Positions 35,945-46,274 of a DNA stretch of 64,000 nt are shown here, piece after piece; position 1 is the stretch's first letter; each line of letters starts with the position of its first letter. The translations under genes were made by a program, and so were the position numbers. Below the pieces are notes generated by a model. The model was not told the origin of the DNA. It saw only the letters and a list, made by a program, of their open reading frames with translations, and searched no databases. The stretch covers positions 1,213,605-1,277,604 of the forward strand of contig SCFE01000062.1 in assembly GCA_004352715.1 (NCBI GenBank). Reading direction: 5' to 3'. The DNA comes from Hofstenia miamia (taxonomy: Eukaryota > Xenacoelomorpha > Acoela).

Positions 35945-37680
35945 AGAGTTTATGACGTCACATGTCACGTGACAGTTAGTGAATATCAGAGACTTGTTAT
36001 GTGCTGACTCACCTACTTGTTTTGACAGCTTGCAAAGTGCTTTTTGACCGGTTGGGGTAAAGCCTTAATGCATATTTGACACTTATCACTAATTGATTTT
36101 TTTAAAATGGGTTTGCTTACAAGTGATTCATATTATGTTCAATTAAGTTTACATACATTTTTGGTTTTATATGACTAATTTCATTACATTGCATTTGTGA
36201 TTTTCTATTGTTGGCTAATTTTACAACCCCTTGTCAGATACATGTATAATATTAGACTAATTTTCCATTACATGTAAAAACTATACAACACAATGACAAA
36301 CCATGCTTATCATATTTTCCATAATTTTGAAAAGCTTAAATGTACATTGCATATCCCAACACTATTTTGTTAATACACATGGAAAATATTAAATGTAGAA
36401 ATTAAACAAAGAGATCACATATTTACTATACTTAAACGCATAATACATAATAAAACCAACCTACATTTTTTGAAAGAGTAAAAACACAGGTTATGTATAA
36501 AACTGAAATTTGCCACCTAAAAATGCTGCATGCAATCTTATTTATTAATATAATTTATAGACACTCATATACATTTTTCAAAAATAATTATACACATTTG
36601 CAGATTGTTACATCTTTTACCAACTTTTATATGGCTAACTTTTCTTTACACTCTCTTTTGGTTTATTTGATTTTTTTGTGGGTGTACACATTTGGGGAAT
36701 GATTCATCTTTAAATCAAATTTTCCACATTGCTCACTTTTGTATGTGTTTATAGACTAATACACATTCATCAACTTTCCATGTTTTTTACAGGTTGTACA
36801 TATTTGGTGATTGATACACATTCATCAACTTTCCATGTTTTTTTCACTTTTTGTACACATTGGCAGATTGATACATCTTTATCAACTTACACACCATTGT
36901 TCAACATCATTTGATTTATAGGCAATGTTTAAATGTTTGTATGCATCACATGGTGTTCCACTTTTCAATTGTTTTCTACCCCTAAATTCCATGATATACT
37001 ATGCTCTTGTTCTAAATGTATAAACTTGAAATGTGTGTAGTGAGATACACATTCAATAGCAAAACGTTTACAATCAATTTGAGTTTTATTAATAATTCTA
37101 CATTCGTAATTCACAACATTAGTTAAAAAATTATAATCAAAATAATTATAGTAAGTCAATTGTAACAATGAAACAAAAGCAATTAAAAAAACCATTTAAG
37201 TTTTAAATAACATTCAGATTTTAGTTTTAATCAAAAAAGTGTGTGTGTGGGGAAAAACAAAACCTAAATGTGAATAGATTCATAAACCAAAAAATGTACA
37301 TATTTTAGTTTTAATCAAAAAAGTGTGTGCATGGGGGAAAAGAAAAACTAAATGTGAATAGATTTGTAAACCAAAAAATGTATATATTTTAGTTTTAATC
37401 AAAACCATATATATAATTTACATGTATGATGTAAAGAGATAATACATCATCAAATATATATTAATGCATAAAATTTGTTTATTCCAAAAAACAGGTATGC
37501 TGGGAAGTGAAAATATTTTATCAGAGTTTTAACCAAATAAACAATTAAATTACATACTGAGTTCTTTTTGGAAAATGGTTAACCAGGTTTAATTCAATGT
37601 TAAAACCAACTTCAACATCTAGTCATTTTATCCAACTACATGACGTGAAATTGTAACAAAGAGAATGGCAGAGTAATAGA
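35945..37680 (+). repeat. Left terminal inverted repeat of the Polinton
   Basis: About 1.74 kb, repeated inverted at 46275-47994 with small differences. The same chance peptides are readable in both arms (for example SLHSLLVYLIFLWVYTFGE on the plus strand here and on the minus strand in the right arm), which confirms the inversion. An internal tandem unit of about 120 bp around 37200-37400 (TTTTAGTTTTAATCAAAA repeated) differs in copy number from the right arm. Confidence 0.9.
35953..35972. promoter_or_regulatory. CRE-like and E-box palindromes at the Polinton left end
   Basis: TGACGTCA (35953-35960) and TCACGTGA (35965-35972) are perfect palindromes matching consensus ATF/CREB and bHLH-zip (E-box) sites. 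Both are exactly conserved in the right arm although each contains a CpG and the rest of the element is CpG-poor. They could be promoter or replication/transposition binding sites. Confidence 0.5.
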
Positions 37681-38236
37681 TAACAGTGGGCGTAATTCTA
37701 TGTCTGCTTTTCCCATCACACATAATGTAATGATTCAATCCAAAATCAATTAGCAGTTTTCAGCCAATTCTCCCAAAAGCTATTAGCACAGCATTCAATC
37801 TCTGACATGTTAAGTGATATTTTGTTGATAATTTGCACTGGACTTTTATGCTTGATGCAAAGTAACACACAAAGCTAATTCAGCACATCAAAAACATTCT
37901 AATGTATGAGAAGTTGACTCACCATTTCTCAAATCCCATCTGCTAAAAATAATTAATATCAGTTATAAAATATTTGTAAAAAATACAATGGTCACACACA
38001 CTCTCATTGAATAATAAAAATTAGAACATTAATTGATGAGTGAGAAATAATTCCTTCTTTACTAATAAAACACTTGAAAAAAAACACCAAAGTAGAGCAC
38101 ACCTTAAAATTGATTTAATACATGAAATATATAATATTGGGAAAAAATGTGAATTATTTGAAAACCAAGTGTTTGCTTTTTTAAAAAAATGTATAAGTTA
38201 ATGTAAACTTTTTAGTATTCTCATTATAAAGAAACC
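37681..38236. other. Polinton non-coding left interior
   Basis: No ORF or family motif on either strand, and in particular no polymerase remnant was recognised. Confidence 0.5.
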
Positions 38237-38836
38237 ATGCCCACATTCAATGTTGTTCCTTTGCAAAACACTCAAATGTTTTTAATTTTGAGTGGTCCAT
38301 CAAATTCAGGAAAAACAAGCTTACTTGGGAAATTAATTGATAAAGATTATTTTGATAGATATTCCAAAGCAATTGTTTTTTATCGTCACTTCCAATGTAA
38401 TATTTATGGCAAATTTAAAGTGAAAATGAAGCATGTGGAATTTTTCAAGGAATTTTCAGAAAGTTTACTAGGTGAAAACAGTGTTCAAAACATGTTAATA
38501 ATATTTGATGACATGGGTGAAAAGCTGCTACAATCAGAGGCATTTGCTAATCTCATTATCACTGGTAGGCATTTAAATTGTGGCATTGTATTAATCACCC
38601 ATTCAGTTTTTTCAAAGGGACATTGCTCAAGTCTAATTCAGAAAAATGCTTCTGGAATATTTTTGTTTAATTCAGTGCTTGACAGAGCACAGATTAGACT
38701 TTTAGGAACCCAGATGGGAATTATGTGTGAACTGTTGGCTGCATATAAAAAGGTTGTTAGCAAACCATATGGTTATTTGTTTATAAACTTTGCTCAGGAC
38801 ATTCCAAATGAATTATGTCTTTCAACAAACCTTTAA
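38237..38836 (+). CDS. Packaging ATPase (FtsK/HerA, A32-like), intact
   Basis: 199 codons from an ATG with no break. The Walker A motif GPSNSGKTS lies at residues ~20-28. The Walker B motif LIIFDDMGEK is near residue 90, and a sensor-like block GIVLITHS follows near residue 130. Length and motif order fit the genome-packaging ATPase of Polintons and related double jelly-roll viruses, a small FtsK/HerA-type ATPase that moves DNA into capsids. It is the first gene after the left repeat. An unbroken frame among broken neighbours is notable, but this does not prove activity. Confidence 0.85.
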   Translation: MPTFNVVPLQNTQMFLILSGPSNSGKTSLLGKLIDKDYFDRYSKAIVFYRHFQCNIYGKFKVKMKHVEFFKEFSESLLGENSVQNMLIIFDDMGEKLLQSEAFANLIITGRHLNCGIVLITHSVFSKGHCSSLIQKNASGIFLFNSVLDRAQIRLLGTQMGIMCELLAAYKKVVSKPYGYLFINFAQDIPNELCLSTNL

Positions 38837-38852
38837 GGTAGACAAATTTTCT

Positions 38853-39086
38853 ATGGAACTGATTCAAGAACGCATCATTTACAAATTCCTAATGGGATGC
38901 TAGAAAAAGTCTAAGATTCAACTCCTAGGAGATGATCAAACTTTAAATTTAGTATATGGGATCATTTTTAACATTCAACAAGGAATTATACTGCTTGGTG
39001 ATGAAAAGACTACATTTCTAAGATACCGTCAGTATGTGGAGACTGCACTATTAAAACATTCAAAATCGAAAAAATTACCATTCTAA
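38853..39086 (+). pseudogene. Small Polinton ORF, unassigned, one stop
   Basis: From ATG at 38853 a frame of 77 codons is open except for TAG at 38901. The peptide contains LVYGIIFNIQQGIILLGDEK and FLRYRQYVETALLKHS. It directly follows the ATPase. I do not recognise the family. Charged and aliphatic spacing suggests a small helical protein. Confidence 0.5.
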
Positions 39087-39186
39087 GAATGTCAAATGGA
39101 CTAGCATTTTTCTACAGTCTTTTACGCATTATGATGAACTATATATAATATATAAACACACTAAAATCTCAAATCATTATATACAA

Positions 39187-39645
39187 ATGGTGCTTATTTC
39201 TCTGGAAAATTACAATAGATTAACATCAGATTGCTGTCAAGAACAATGTATTGACAGTGATAGTATCCATCTAAAATCAAGTAATCATTATTCCACACAA
39301 CAACAAACCCCCTATGTTCAAGATGATATACAAGTAAAATGCAATGCTGTTCAAACACCCACTCAACAATGACAATGTCAACAGGATAACACAACTGGTG
39401 ATGAATTAAAAAACATTTTAAACAATTCAAATACAAATGCTCTCCTACACAATGATGCAATTTACACAAGTGCTGGCTCATTATCATTTACTGAATTCAA
39501 AAACACTCTGCAAACACCAAACAAAAGACTAAACCAACATATGCATGCAATTTTAAAAAGTATTGGTACAATCCCCACACAACTGGTTAAAAATAATTGC
39601 TTTTATGAGGCTACAAATAGAAACAAACTTATGGTTTGGAATTAA
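39187..39645 (+). pseudogene. Unassigned Polinton ORF with one TGA
   Basis: The ATG at 39187 opens a frame of 152 codons interrupted only by TGA at 39370-39372. The N-terminal half is Gln/Thr/Ser-rich, and the C-terminal half contains SLSFTEFKNTL and HAILKSIGTIPTQLVKNN. The TGA sits in a CAATGACAA context, so an ancestral CGA is plausible. Family not recognised. It lies between the ATPase and integrase regions. Confidence 0.5.
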
Positions 39646-39650
39646 TTGTA

Positions 39651-40585
39651 ATGGATAAACACTTGCACTAGTTGTACACTTTGTTAAGATCATCTGCTAG
39701 TTTTGGAGGTGCTTATGAGTTGTATTGCAAAGCTAAATTGAAATTCCAAAAAAATAACTCTGGAAAATGTAAGAAATTTCCTTGCTACAAATGATACATA
39801 CACTATACACAAGTCAGCTGTGAGAAAATTCCCACGTCAACAGTTATTGCATTTGGCATTGATGAATTATGGAATATGGATTTGGCAGTTGTTGAAAATC
39901 TAGCATCATACAATAGAGGGATAAAGTACTTGCTTGTTTGTTATAATTTGTCAAAAAAATTTTCTGCTTTGAAAAAATTTGATAACTTGCATAATGTGAA
40001 AAAGATTTGGGTTGATTGGGGAACAGCATTTAAAGGAGTGTTTAACAATTTCTGCAATGGAAATAATATAACAGCATATATAATATAACAGCATATAGCA
40101 CAAATTAAAACATGAAAGTGGTGTGTGTGGAAAGAGCAATAAGGAGTTTGAATGAAATTCTATTCAAGTATCTACACTTTAGCAGGGGTTATAAATATAT
40201 AGATAAACTTCAACAAATTGTTGGTGTCTTAAATTCCAGAGTAAATCGTGCAATAGGCATGTCTCCAAATTCTGTAAGAAAAAAACATGTGCCACACCTG
40301 GTTGGAAAACTAATTACTGTTAGTAATAAGCATTACCAACCAATGTTGTATCACCTTGGTGATCTTGTAAGAATTTCAAAATCTGATTATACATTTCAAA
40401 AAGGCTACTCACCACAATTTCAAATGGAGGTTTTTAAAATAAACAAAGTGTTTCCCATGATCCCCATTACATATGAATTAAAGTCAAATAGTAGAGATGC
40501 TGGTGGTGAAATAATTAAAGGAAAATTCTACCAATGGGAATTGACTAGAGTAATTAGGAAGCATGCATGGACAAGAATAGAATAG
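39651..40585 (+). pseudogene. Polinton integrase (rve family), several frameshifts
   Basis: The N-terminal part contains SSASFGGAYELYCKAK (a SFGG-x-x-x-LY block) and, in a shifted frame, TNDTYTIHKSAVRKFPR. The catalytic core follows: first Asp in LWNMDLAVVENLAS (39880), second in IWVDWGTAF (40010), Glu in CVERAIRSLNE (40130). The C-terminal region with GDLVRISKSDYTF, KGYSPQF and FYQWELTRV is the usual chromo-like end. Breaks: TAG at 39669, frameshifts near 39750 and 39845, a 17-bp tandem duplication (ATAATATAACAGCATAT) near 40063-40097, and a TAA just after it. The C-terminal 157 codons are open. It would integrate the element if intact. Confidence 0.85.
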
Positions 40586-40624
40586 TATAAATAACCTATA
40601 CATGTAATTGTCAAATCATTCAGT

Positions 40625-41049
40625 ATGGAGCAATATTATAGTGAAAAAGCAAGTGGTAGACACCCTAAAGCAATAACTTGTCAAAAAGGCTTTGGAGTAA
40701 TTACCACACTCAGATGTGTTGCAATAGTGGTAATGAGATTTTGGATGAATCAATTTCAGGTTTAAATGACATAGTCTCTGGCGAAAATGTGAAAAAGGTT
40801 TTAAAACAAAGAATTGCCAATGTAGCAAAAAACACAGTCAGGAATCAATTTAATAAATGATGTTGGAATCATGAACAAACTTGTAATGGCTTCTCTGAAC
40901 CAGGGAGGATAACAAAAACAATTAAAACAAAACGTGGAATTAAACAATTCACAGTTTCCAGTGCAAAAAAACAATGTAAACATAGTCCACATATAGTAAA
41001 AAAGAAACCCGCCATAAAGAAAACTGATATTTTTAAGAATTTGGTATAA
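40625..41049 (+). pseudogene. Putative Polinton minor virion protein (PX-like), broken
   Basis: It starts MEQYYSEKASGRHP. After a frame change near 40680 it continues with NEILDESISGLNDIVSG, then NVKKVLKQRIANVAKN. After TGA at 40858 it runs on with a very basic tail (ITKTIKTKRG ... KKKPAIKKTDIFKNL) to TAA at 41047. A segment with 'D-x-x-x-G ... K-x-x-L-K-x-R' followed by a basic tail, just before the capsid gene, resembles Polinton PX-type proteins. The assignment is tentative. Confidence 0.5.
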
Positions 41050-41092
41050 ATAGCTGTACACATTGACACTTGATATTAGCTTGATACCCATC

Positions 41093-42381
41093 ATGACCAT
41101 GTTCACTCATTCTTGCTTGGATATTTTCAAATGTGATAAGGTATTGGTAACCTTTAATGGTGGAAGTACACAGGAATATTTCCCAACTTCTGGTTTTAAT
41201 GGACCACTCATTGAATTTATTTTGGGTCAGAGCAAAATGAGTACATTGATTTGCAATGTATACATCTCAGTTTATTGGTGAAAATTGTATGCAAAAGTGA
41301 TGGTGGGAACCTAGTTTGGGATGACATGGATGATACAAAACAAGATCAAGTTTGTTTAACAAATAACACCTTACATTCATTGTTTAGTGATTATAGTTTA
41401 TATGCAAATTGTGTTTTATTACACACAGGTGATGTGGTATGGCCACATACAGTTATGATTACTAATGAACTATCAAAAAGTGCAGCCAACAAGACTTCAA
41501 TACTAACACCAAGTGGGTATTATTATGAGAAACACTCTGATAAACTGATAAAAGAAGGTGATGAAAAAGATGGTCAGTATAGACGTAGAGCACTAACCAC
41601 AGAAAGCAAGGTGACAAGTTTCTATGGCCCTCTTGCAATTGATTTTTTCCAATGTGAAAAATTACTAATACCCAGTGTTGATATTCAGCTAAAGCTTTTA
41701 AGATCACAAGACGACTTTTCCCTAATTGCAAATGATAATGCCAATTACAAAATGCAAATTACAGGTGCCTTCCTAACTCAAAGAAAGCTCAGAGTCAAAG
41801 AAAGTGTACATTTGGCAATTGAAAAAACGCTATTGACAACTCCTGCTACATACCACTTTACAAGAATTCTTACATGTGCATTTATAATTCCAGCAGGTCA
41901 GAACACACTTACTAGAGAAAATGTTTTTTCCAATGAACCCATTAGGAGAATTGCCTTGGCAATTCTTCCAAATCACCAGTTTACAGGCACAATGTTTACA
42001 AACCCATTTTCATATAAATTTAGAGGACTCTGTCAAGTTACTATAACCTGTGGAGGATCAAATATTGCATACACCCCCATGTTAGTTAGAGATGACAACT
42101 ATGCGCAGGCATATTATCAATCAATAAATGCTCTGGGGATAAATAATGATGGCAGTGGAATACCATACACCAAATATAACAAACATGTGATTATGGTTTT
42201 TGATCTGGTTAGCATTGCAGAGGCCAACAGTGAGGTTTTGTATCCTGAATTGAGTGGCTCGAATATACGTTTAACACTGGATTTTAAAAACGCACTAACT
42301 GAATTGATGGAAGTTATTGTTTTGGGGGAAACCAATTCCAAAGTCTATATTGATAAACAGCAAAAAGTTATAAAAGGATAA
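41093..42381 (+). pseudogene. Double jelly-roll major capsid protein, one frameshift
   Basis: The ATG at 41093 starts an N-terminal segment (MTMFTHSCLDIFKCDK, then GPLIEFILGQS). A single frameshift near 41237 leads into a 376-codon frame open to TAA at 42381. The sequence follows the Polinton major capsid family, known in databases under the worm gene name F54H12.2-like: YIDLQ at the join, FSDYSLYANC, YGPLAIDFFQCEKLL, LKLLRSQDDF, FTNPFSYKFRG and a LDFKNAL block near the end. Total ~429 codons is the usual length. In related viruses this protein forms hexameric capsomers. Only the one frameshift separates it from an intact frame. Confidence 0.82.
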
Positions 42382-42416
42382 GATATGTGTTTTGTGAATC
42401 ATTCTATTGTGGAAAG

Positions 42417-42818
42417 ATGTTGCAACTTGATGAAATTCATGCAGTGGAAGGATGTATTCACTCTACCAAAGACCTGCATTTAAAGTTTGCACATGTTACA
42501 AACTTTCCATTACAGAAATATGGTATACACAATGTTGGTGTTGAAAAGGTTTTTCAAATGAACCCACATGGAGGATTGATTGGAATAGATAATTCAAGGT
42601 TACACTCATTTTTGAAATGGTCAAAACTGTTTAGAATACACGCAATTTACCATGATAGCTATGGTTTTGTTAAAAGAGAATTTGGAATTGGCAATGGATA
42701 TTTGATATTTTACAGATTTTGGTGTAATTTACCAATTTTAGGCCATCTACCATCTTTATTGTTTTGGCCCTATGTTAAATTTAGACATTGGAGACTTTAC
42801 AATTATTTAAATATTTAA
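42417..42818 (+). CDS. Conserved-looking Polinton ORF, unassigned, intact
   Basis: 133 codons from ATG 42417 to TAA, unbroken. It contains KYGIHNVGVEKVF, MNPHGGLIGIDNS, IYHDSYGFVKREFG and GNGYLIFYRFWC. It lies 35 bp after the capsid gene and before the protease, so a structural or assembly role is likely. I do not recognise a fold. The aromatic-rich C-terminus (YVKFRHWRLYNYL) is basic and could be membrane- or DNA-associated. Confidence 0.6.
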   Translation: MLQLDEIHAVEGCIHSTKDLHLKFAHVTNFPLQKYGIHNVGVEKVFQMNPHGGLIGIDNSRLHSFLKWSKLFRIHAIYHDSYGFVKREFGIGNGYLIFYRFWCNLPILGHLPSLLFWPYVKFRHWRLYNYLNI

Positions 42819-42884
42819 TGGCCACTAATGAGATTATATGCATTTCCTTACAAATTCCCTCACTCTGCTTTTGAATTTACAGTA

Positions 42885-43210
42885 TACATGCCTCAGAGGA
42901 TATTCAACCAAGTTTGGTTTAAGGCTCCTTTTTAATTGCAAATGCAAGTCCCCACAATCACCCTGGTACACATTGGTTGTTGATTATATGAAATGACAAT
43001 GGTGACTTTATTTTCAAAGATTCTCTTGCTCATCCCTTAAAACATTATCCCAACATTGAATGCTATTGTCACACCACCTATACAGGATTTCACATTTATG
43101 AGAGTGATAGAAAAACAAGATTACAAGGAACATCTCTGATATGTGGTGCTTACTGTATATTTCGTGCAAATACCAGAAGTGTTTGTGTTTACCAATTTAC
43201 CATTTATTAA
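42885..43210 (+). pseudogene. Adenain-like cysteine protease, broken
   Basis: The protein shows the adenovirus-protease-like pattern of Polintons: NASPHNHPGTHW (catalytic His), FKDSLAHPL (Asp), RLQGTSLICGAYC (oxyanion Gln and catalytic Cys). All catalytic positions are present in one frame. It is broken by an in-frame TGA at 42989-42991, shortly after the His, and by a TAA upstream near 42921. The N-terminus is not clear. This enzyme family matures capsid proteins. Confidence 0.8.
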
Positions 43211-43352
43211 TGATTTTTTGTGTGATAATGGTCTTAATAAAATTACCTAAAACTTGTATTTGATAAAAAAACGCATGTACAATTTTAATAAAATACATAG
43301 ACATTACATTACAAGTTCACTCAGATGATAACAAACGCATAGACGGGTGGTA
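43211..43352. other. Short intergenic spacer
   Basis: AT-rich spacer between the protease remnant and the first of two tandem paralogous genes. Confidence 0.4.
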
Positions 43353-43620
43353 ATGGTTATTGTAACATTATTATCTGAAAAATGCTGGAGGCCTGAAGTA
43401 TGTTGGCCAGATGGATTGAATGAATTTACAACGTATTTGGACAAACTGATATATAATGCATGTGAAGTTGTGTTAATTGATTTTGGATATCCGTCAAAAT
43501 TTCTTAATCTTAAACACCAAATGTGGACTTTAAAGGATAAAGATGGAAACATAAACTGATTGGAAATTTATTCAGGACATAAGAAAAGCTTTTGTGAACT
43601 CTATGGATTTATAAAATATA

Positions 43621-44202
43621 GGGTTGTCAGATAAGTTTTTTCCAAACAAAGCAATATTGCTTATTCATACTGCATTTATTATACAAATTCAATGATAAGA
43701 AAAGCAAAAAAATCATTCAATATAATCGCCATTGGCGCTCACAATCTTTTGCCACCTTTTGGGCAGGGTATCAAATGGTTTTCTGAAAAAATCTCGTGGC
43801 TTTGAAGAGAACCAAGCACATAAATCCTCATTAATGTCTGTTTCATTTTCCATGTTCGACATGTTCTTTCCGAGACAATATTGTCACCTAAGGCTGAACA
43901 CATTTCTTTTGCAGCATCTCTGGAGCTCAAACCTCGCTTCCAACAGTAGAAAATCAGTTTTCGGATGTCATTACGTTCAAGCTCCATCTTGATTTCAAAT
44001 GCTCTATCTGCGAGTAATTGCTATTTCATTAAAAAAAATTCAAAACTGCATAGATATTTAGAATTAAAAGCATTCAAAAAGCTGCTATAACAAAATCTGC
44101 ATCTATGTTTAGTCTGTTGCTATTTCAAATTTCAGTGTGAATGGTCCTATATTTCAAAAGATATAAATGATTTTGTATGGGAAAAAACTTATCTGACAAC
44201 CC
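43621..44202 (-). mobile_element. Internally deleted mariner element
   Basis: 582 bp, with inverted termini GGGTTGTCAGATAAGTTTTT and its complement AAAAACTTATCTGACAACCC, flanked by TA target duplications (43619-43620 and 44203-44204). It carries only the two ends of a minus-strand transposase gene. It is inserted within tandem gene copy 1 of the Polinton, and so is younger than the Polinton or at least its copy 1. Confidence 0.92.
43700..43987 (-). pseudogene. Mariner transposase remnant (N-terminus joined to C-terminus)
   Basis: From ATG at 43987 the minus strand encodes the first helix-turn-helix of a mariner transposase (RKLIFYCWKRGLSSRDAAKE, then VSERTCRTW). After the deletion joint near 43860, another frame encodes a mariner C-terminus (LCAWFSSKPRDFF, RWQKIVSANGDYIE). 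The DDD/DDE catalytic domain is deleted, so it could at most be moved by an enzyme supplied elsewhere. Confidence 0.85.
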
Positions 44203-44648
44203 TATACATGTTAGACCCCTATGGTATTTCATTAAACTTTAAAACTTTTCACAGTTTATTAATGGTGAAGAATGATTCACAATATGAAATAGACTTGGCC
44301 CAAGCTGGAAATCTACTAGGCTTTTACAGAAAGATATATCAAGAAAGGTTAACAGCCAACTGTGATATTTTTTGTGGGAATCATGTTGTAATGATCCACA
44401 CAGACATTGTAGAACCTCAGTATGTTGATAGCACTCATTTGCCCATGTTGGATAAATGCCCCCTATTGCTAACACATAAAGAAAAAATGAATACCATCCC
44501 CATCATACATCATGAAAAACAAAATCTTGTGTATAAACCCATTTCAAAATCATATATCAATAGAATAAAACTGAAATTTTGTACCAAGCAAGGCTATCTG
44601 GTGAGATTCAGTGGTACAGGATGATTGTATATCACACTTGATATTTGA

Positions 44649-44954
44649 ACAAAAACAGAAAAAGGCTAGTGACATTGTCAATTGGAAATAACACTTTTGC
44701 ATTGATGTAATTTGTGAATAGTGCATAATAAATTGATTTTTTATTTCACTAGCAAAACATTAAATTGTACAACTTCAAACACCTCATTATAAAAAATACA
44801 TTTGTGTTTTATCAACTTGACAGTGATTTCTTGTGTGAGGTAATAAAAACATTATTGATTTTTAAACATATTTGCTCTTACTTAATAAATACACATGCTT
44901 TAAACTAGAGAGTTCACTTGATTGATGGGAAATGTGTAGATTGAAGCACAAGTA
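44649..44954. other. Spacer between tandem Polinton genes
   Basis: AT-rich spacer of about 300 bp, no ORF. Confidence 0.4.
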
Positions 44955-45679
44955 ATGGTTCTTGTAATGCTAGTATCTGGCAGATGTGGAGAAGATGGAA
45001 TGTGCTGGCCTGTGGGGTTGGGCGAATTTACTACATATTTGAATGAACTAATTAATAATGCATTTGACATAGCAGTTATTGATATTGGGTACCCATCAAA
45101 ATTTCTTAATCTTAAGACACAGTGGTGGGTTTTGAAAAAAAAGATGGAACCAAAATTTGTTTGTGGTTTTATTCCAAACACATACATAGCTTTGAAGACT
45201 TGTATAAAGATATAAACTCGCTTCTTAAACCCAAGGGTGTTTCAATACAATTTAAATTGGTTGGTAGACACTTACAAGCAACAAACAAGTCAGAATACAA
45301 GGTGGATTTAGACCAGGCTGGTGAAATGCTAGGATTTTATGGAAAAATTTATCTGAATACAACAACTGATTCCAGCTATGAACGCAATATATATGGTGGG
45401 AATCATTTTTTAATGGTACAAACTGATATTGTCAAACGCCAATTTGTTGGTAGCACTTGATTACCATTACTGGATAATTCCCCATTGCTGTTAACACAAT
45501 TTGCCAAACCAATTACCATGCCTATAATACATCACAAAAAGTGAAATCCAATGTATAAGCTGGTGTCAACATCATATATTGATAGAATAAATGTAAAGTT
45601 TTGTAGTGAACAAGGTCAGATAATAGAATTCACAGGGACTGGAAGACTGTATATAACATTGTATATTTGCATAGAATGA
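44955..45679 (+). pseudogene. Unassigned Polinton gene, tandem copy 2
   Basis: The ATG at 44955 starts CWPVGLGEFTTYLNEL and IDIGYPSKFLNLKTQWW. An eight-A run near 45135-45142 carries a 1-bp slip, after which another frame continues (FEDLYKDINSLLKPKGV, YKVDLDQAGEMLGFYGKIY, VQTDIVKRQFVGS, YIDRINVKF) to TGA at 45677. Internal TGA codons are at 45458 and about 45542. At the second, copy 1 has CAA. Paralogous to copy 1 over the full length, so the locus arose by tandem gene duplication inside the element. Function unknown. Confidence 0.7.
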
Positions 45680-46274
45680 TGGAAAATCAAAAAATTATTG
45701 AATGGATGTTTGTAGTGTTTGTGTAAACTCTATACATTTTGTGTTTTTAATTAAATAAATCTATTGATATTATTTTTCCAAGTTGTAAAATGTGCCGTGT
45801 TGTTCAGTTTTTATGGAGATTGAGTTAAGGATGGTTGAATTTCTCCATTATGGGTAATTTATTTTTACAATTAAATAATATGATTATGCAAAAATTGATT
45901 TCTTGTGCATTTTTAACATGAATAAAATTTTTGTTAGGTAAAACACATCTCTTATTGGTATAATGTGTAAATAAAATAAAATACAAAAGAAATAATTTAC
46001 CAAACAGAAGCTCTGTTTCCATCACATTGCCGTTGGTGGGAAAGAGAATAGGTGCTATTCAAATAATGAAAAATGTGTTTGATATTTGTTTTTACAAGCA
46101 GGTGATTTTGGTAAAACATCATAGAACTAATCTCAAAAATAGAAAATTAAGTTTATAAAATAAAATTGTTTGCTTAAAAAAACAAAATTTACCAAAAATA
46201 TTATAACAAAAATAATTGAAAAGAAAAATTATTTTTAAAAGTTGACACATTGTTTTCAAAAAGTTTATATTTAT
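45680..46274. other. Polinton non-coding right interior
   Basis: AT-rich, with no ORF or recognisable motif before the right inverted repeat begins. Confidence 0.5.

Larger units (their letters stand above)
43353..44648 (+). pseudogene. Unassigned Polinton gene, tandem copy 1, split by a mariner
   Basis: The N-terminal part (43353-43620) has CWPDGLNEFTTYLDKLI and IDFGYPSKFLNLK. The C-terminal part (44208-44648) has YEIDLAQAGNLLGFYRKIY, MIHTDIVEPQYVDS and YINRIKLKF. Both are paralogous to the copy at 44955-45679. A 582-bp mariner remnant lies between them. In-frame TGA codons occur at 43557 and 44622, and the junction is out of frame. The blocks LGFYxKIY and TDIVExQ recur, from memory, in uncharacterised proteins of animal Polintons, so a virion role is an inference. 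Confidence 0.7.

Noticed and set aside
36493-36702. ORF repeated at 47162-47395
   Set aside because: It is the same inverted-repeat sequence read in both arms, with no evidence of coding function. It was useful only to confirm the inverted repeats.
37681-38236. Possible polymerase remnant in the Polinton
   Set aside because: Both strands of the flanking non-coding stretches were read for B-family polymerase motifs and none was found. The absence is reported as an observation.
39370-45679. TGA as a sense codon (code change) in the Polinton
   Set aside because: PRPF8 uses no internal TGA, frameshifts and TAG/TAA stops also occur, and the TGA sites fit CpG decay of CGA.
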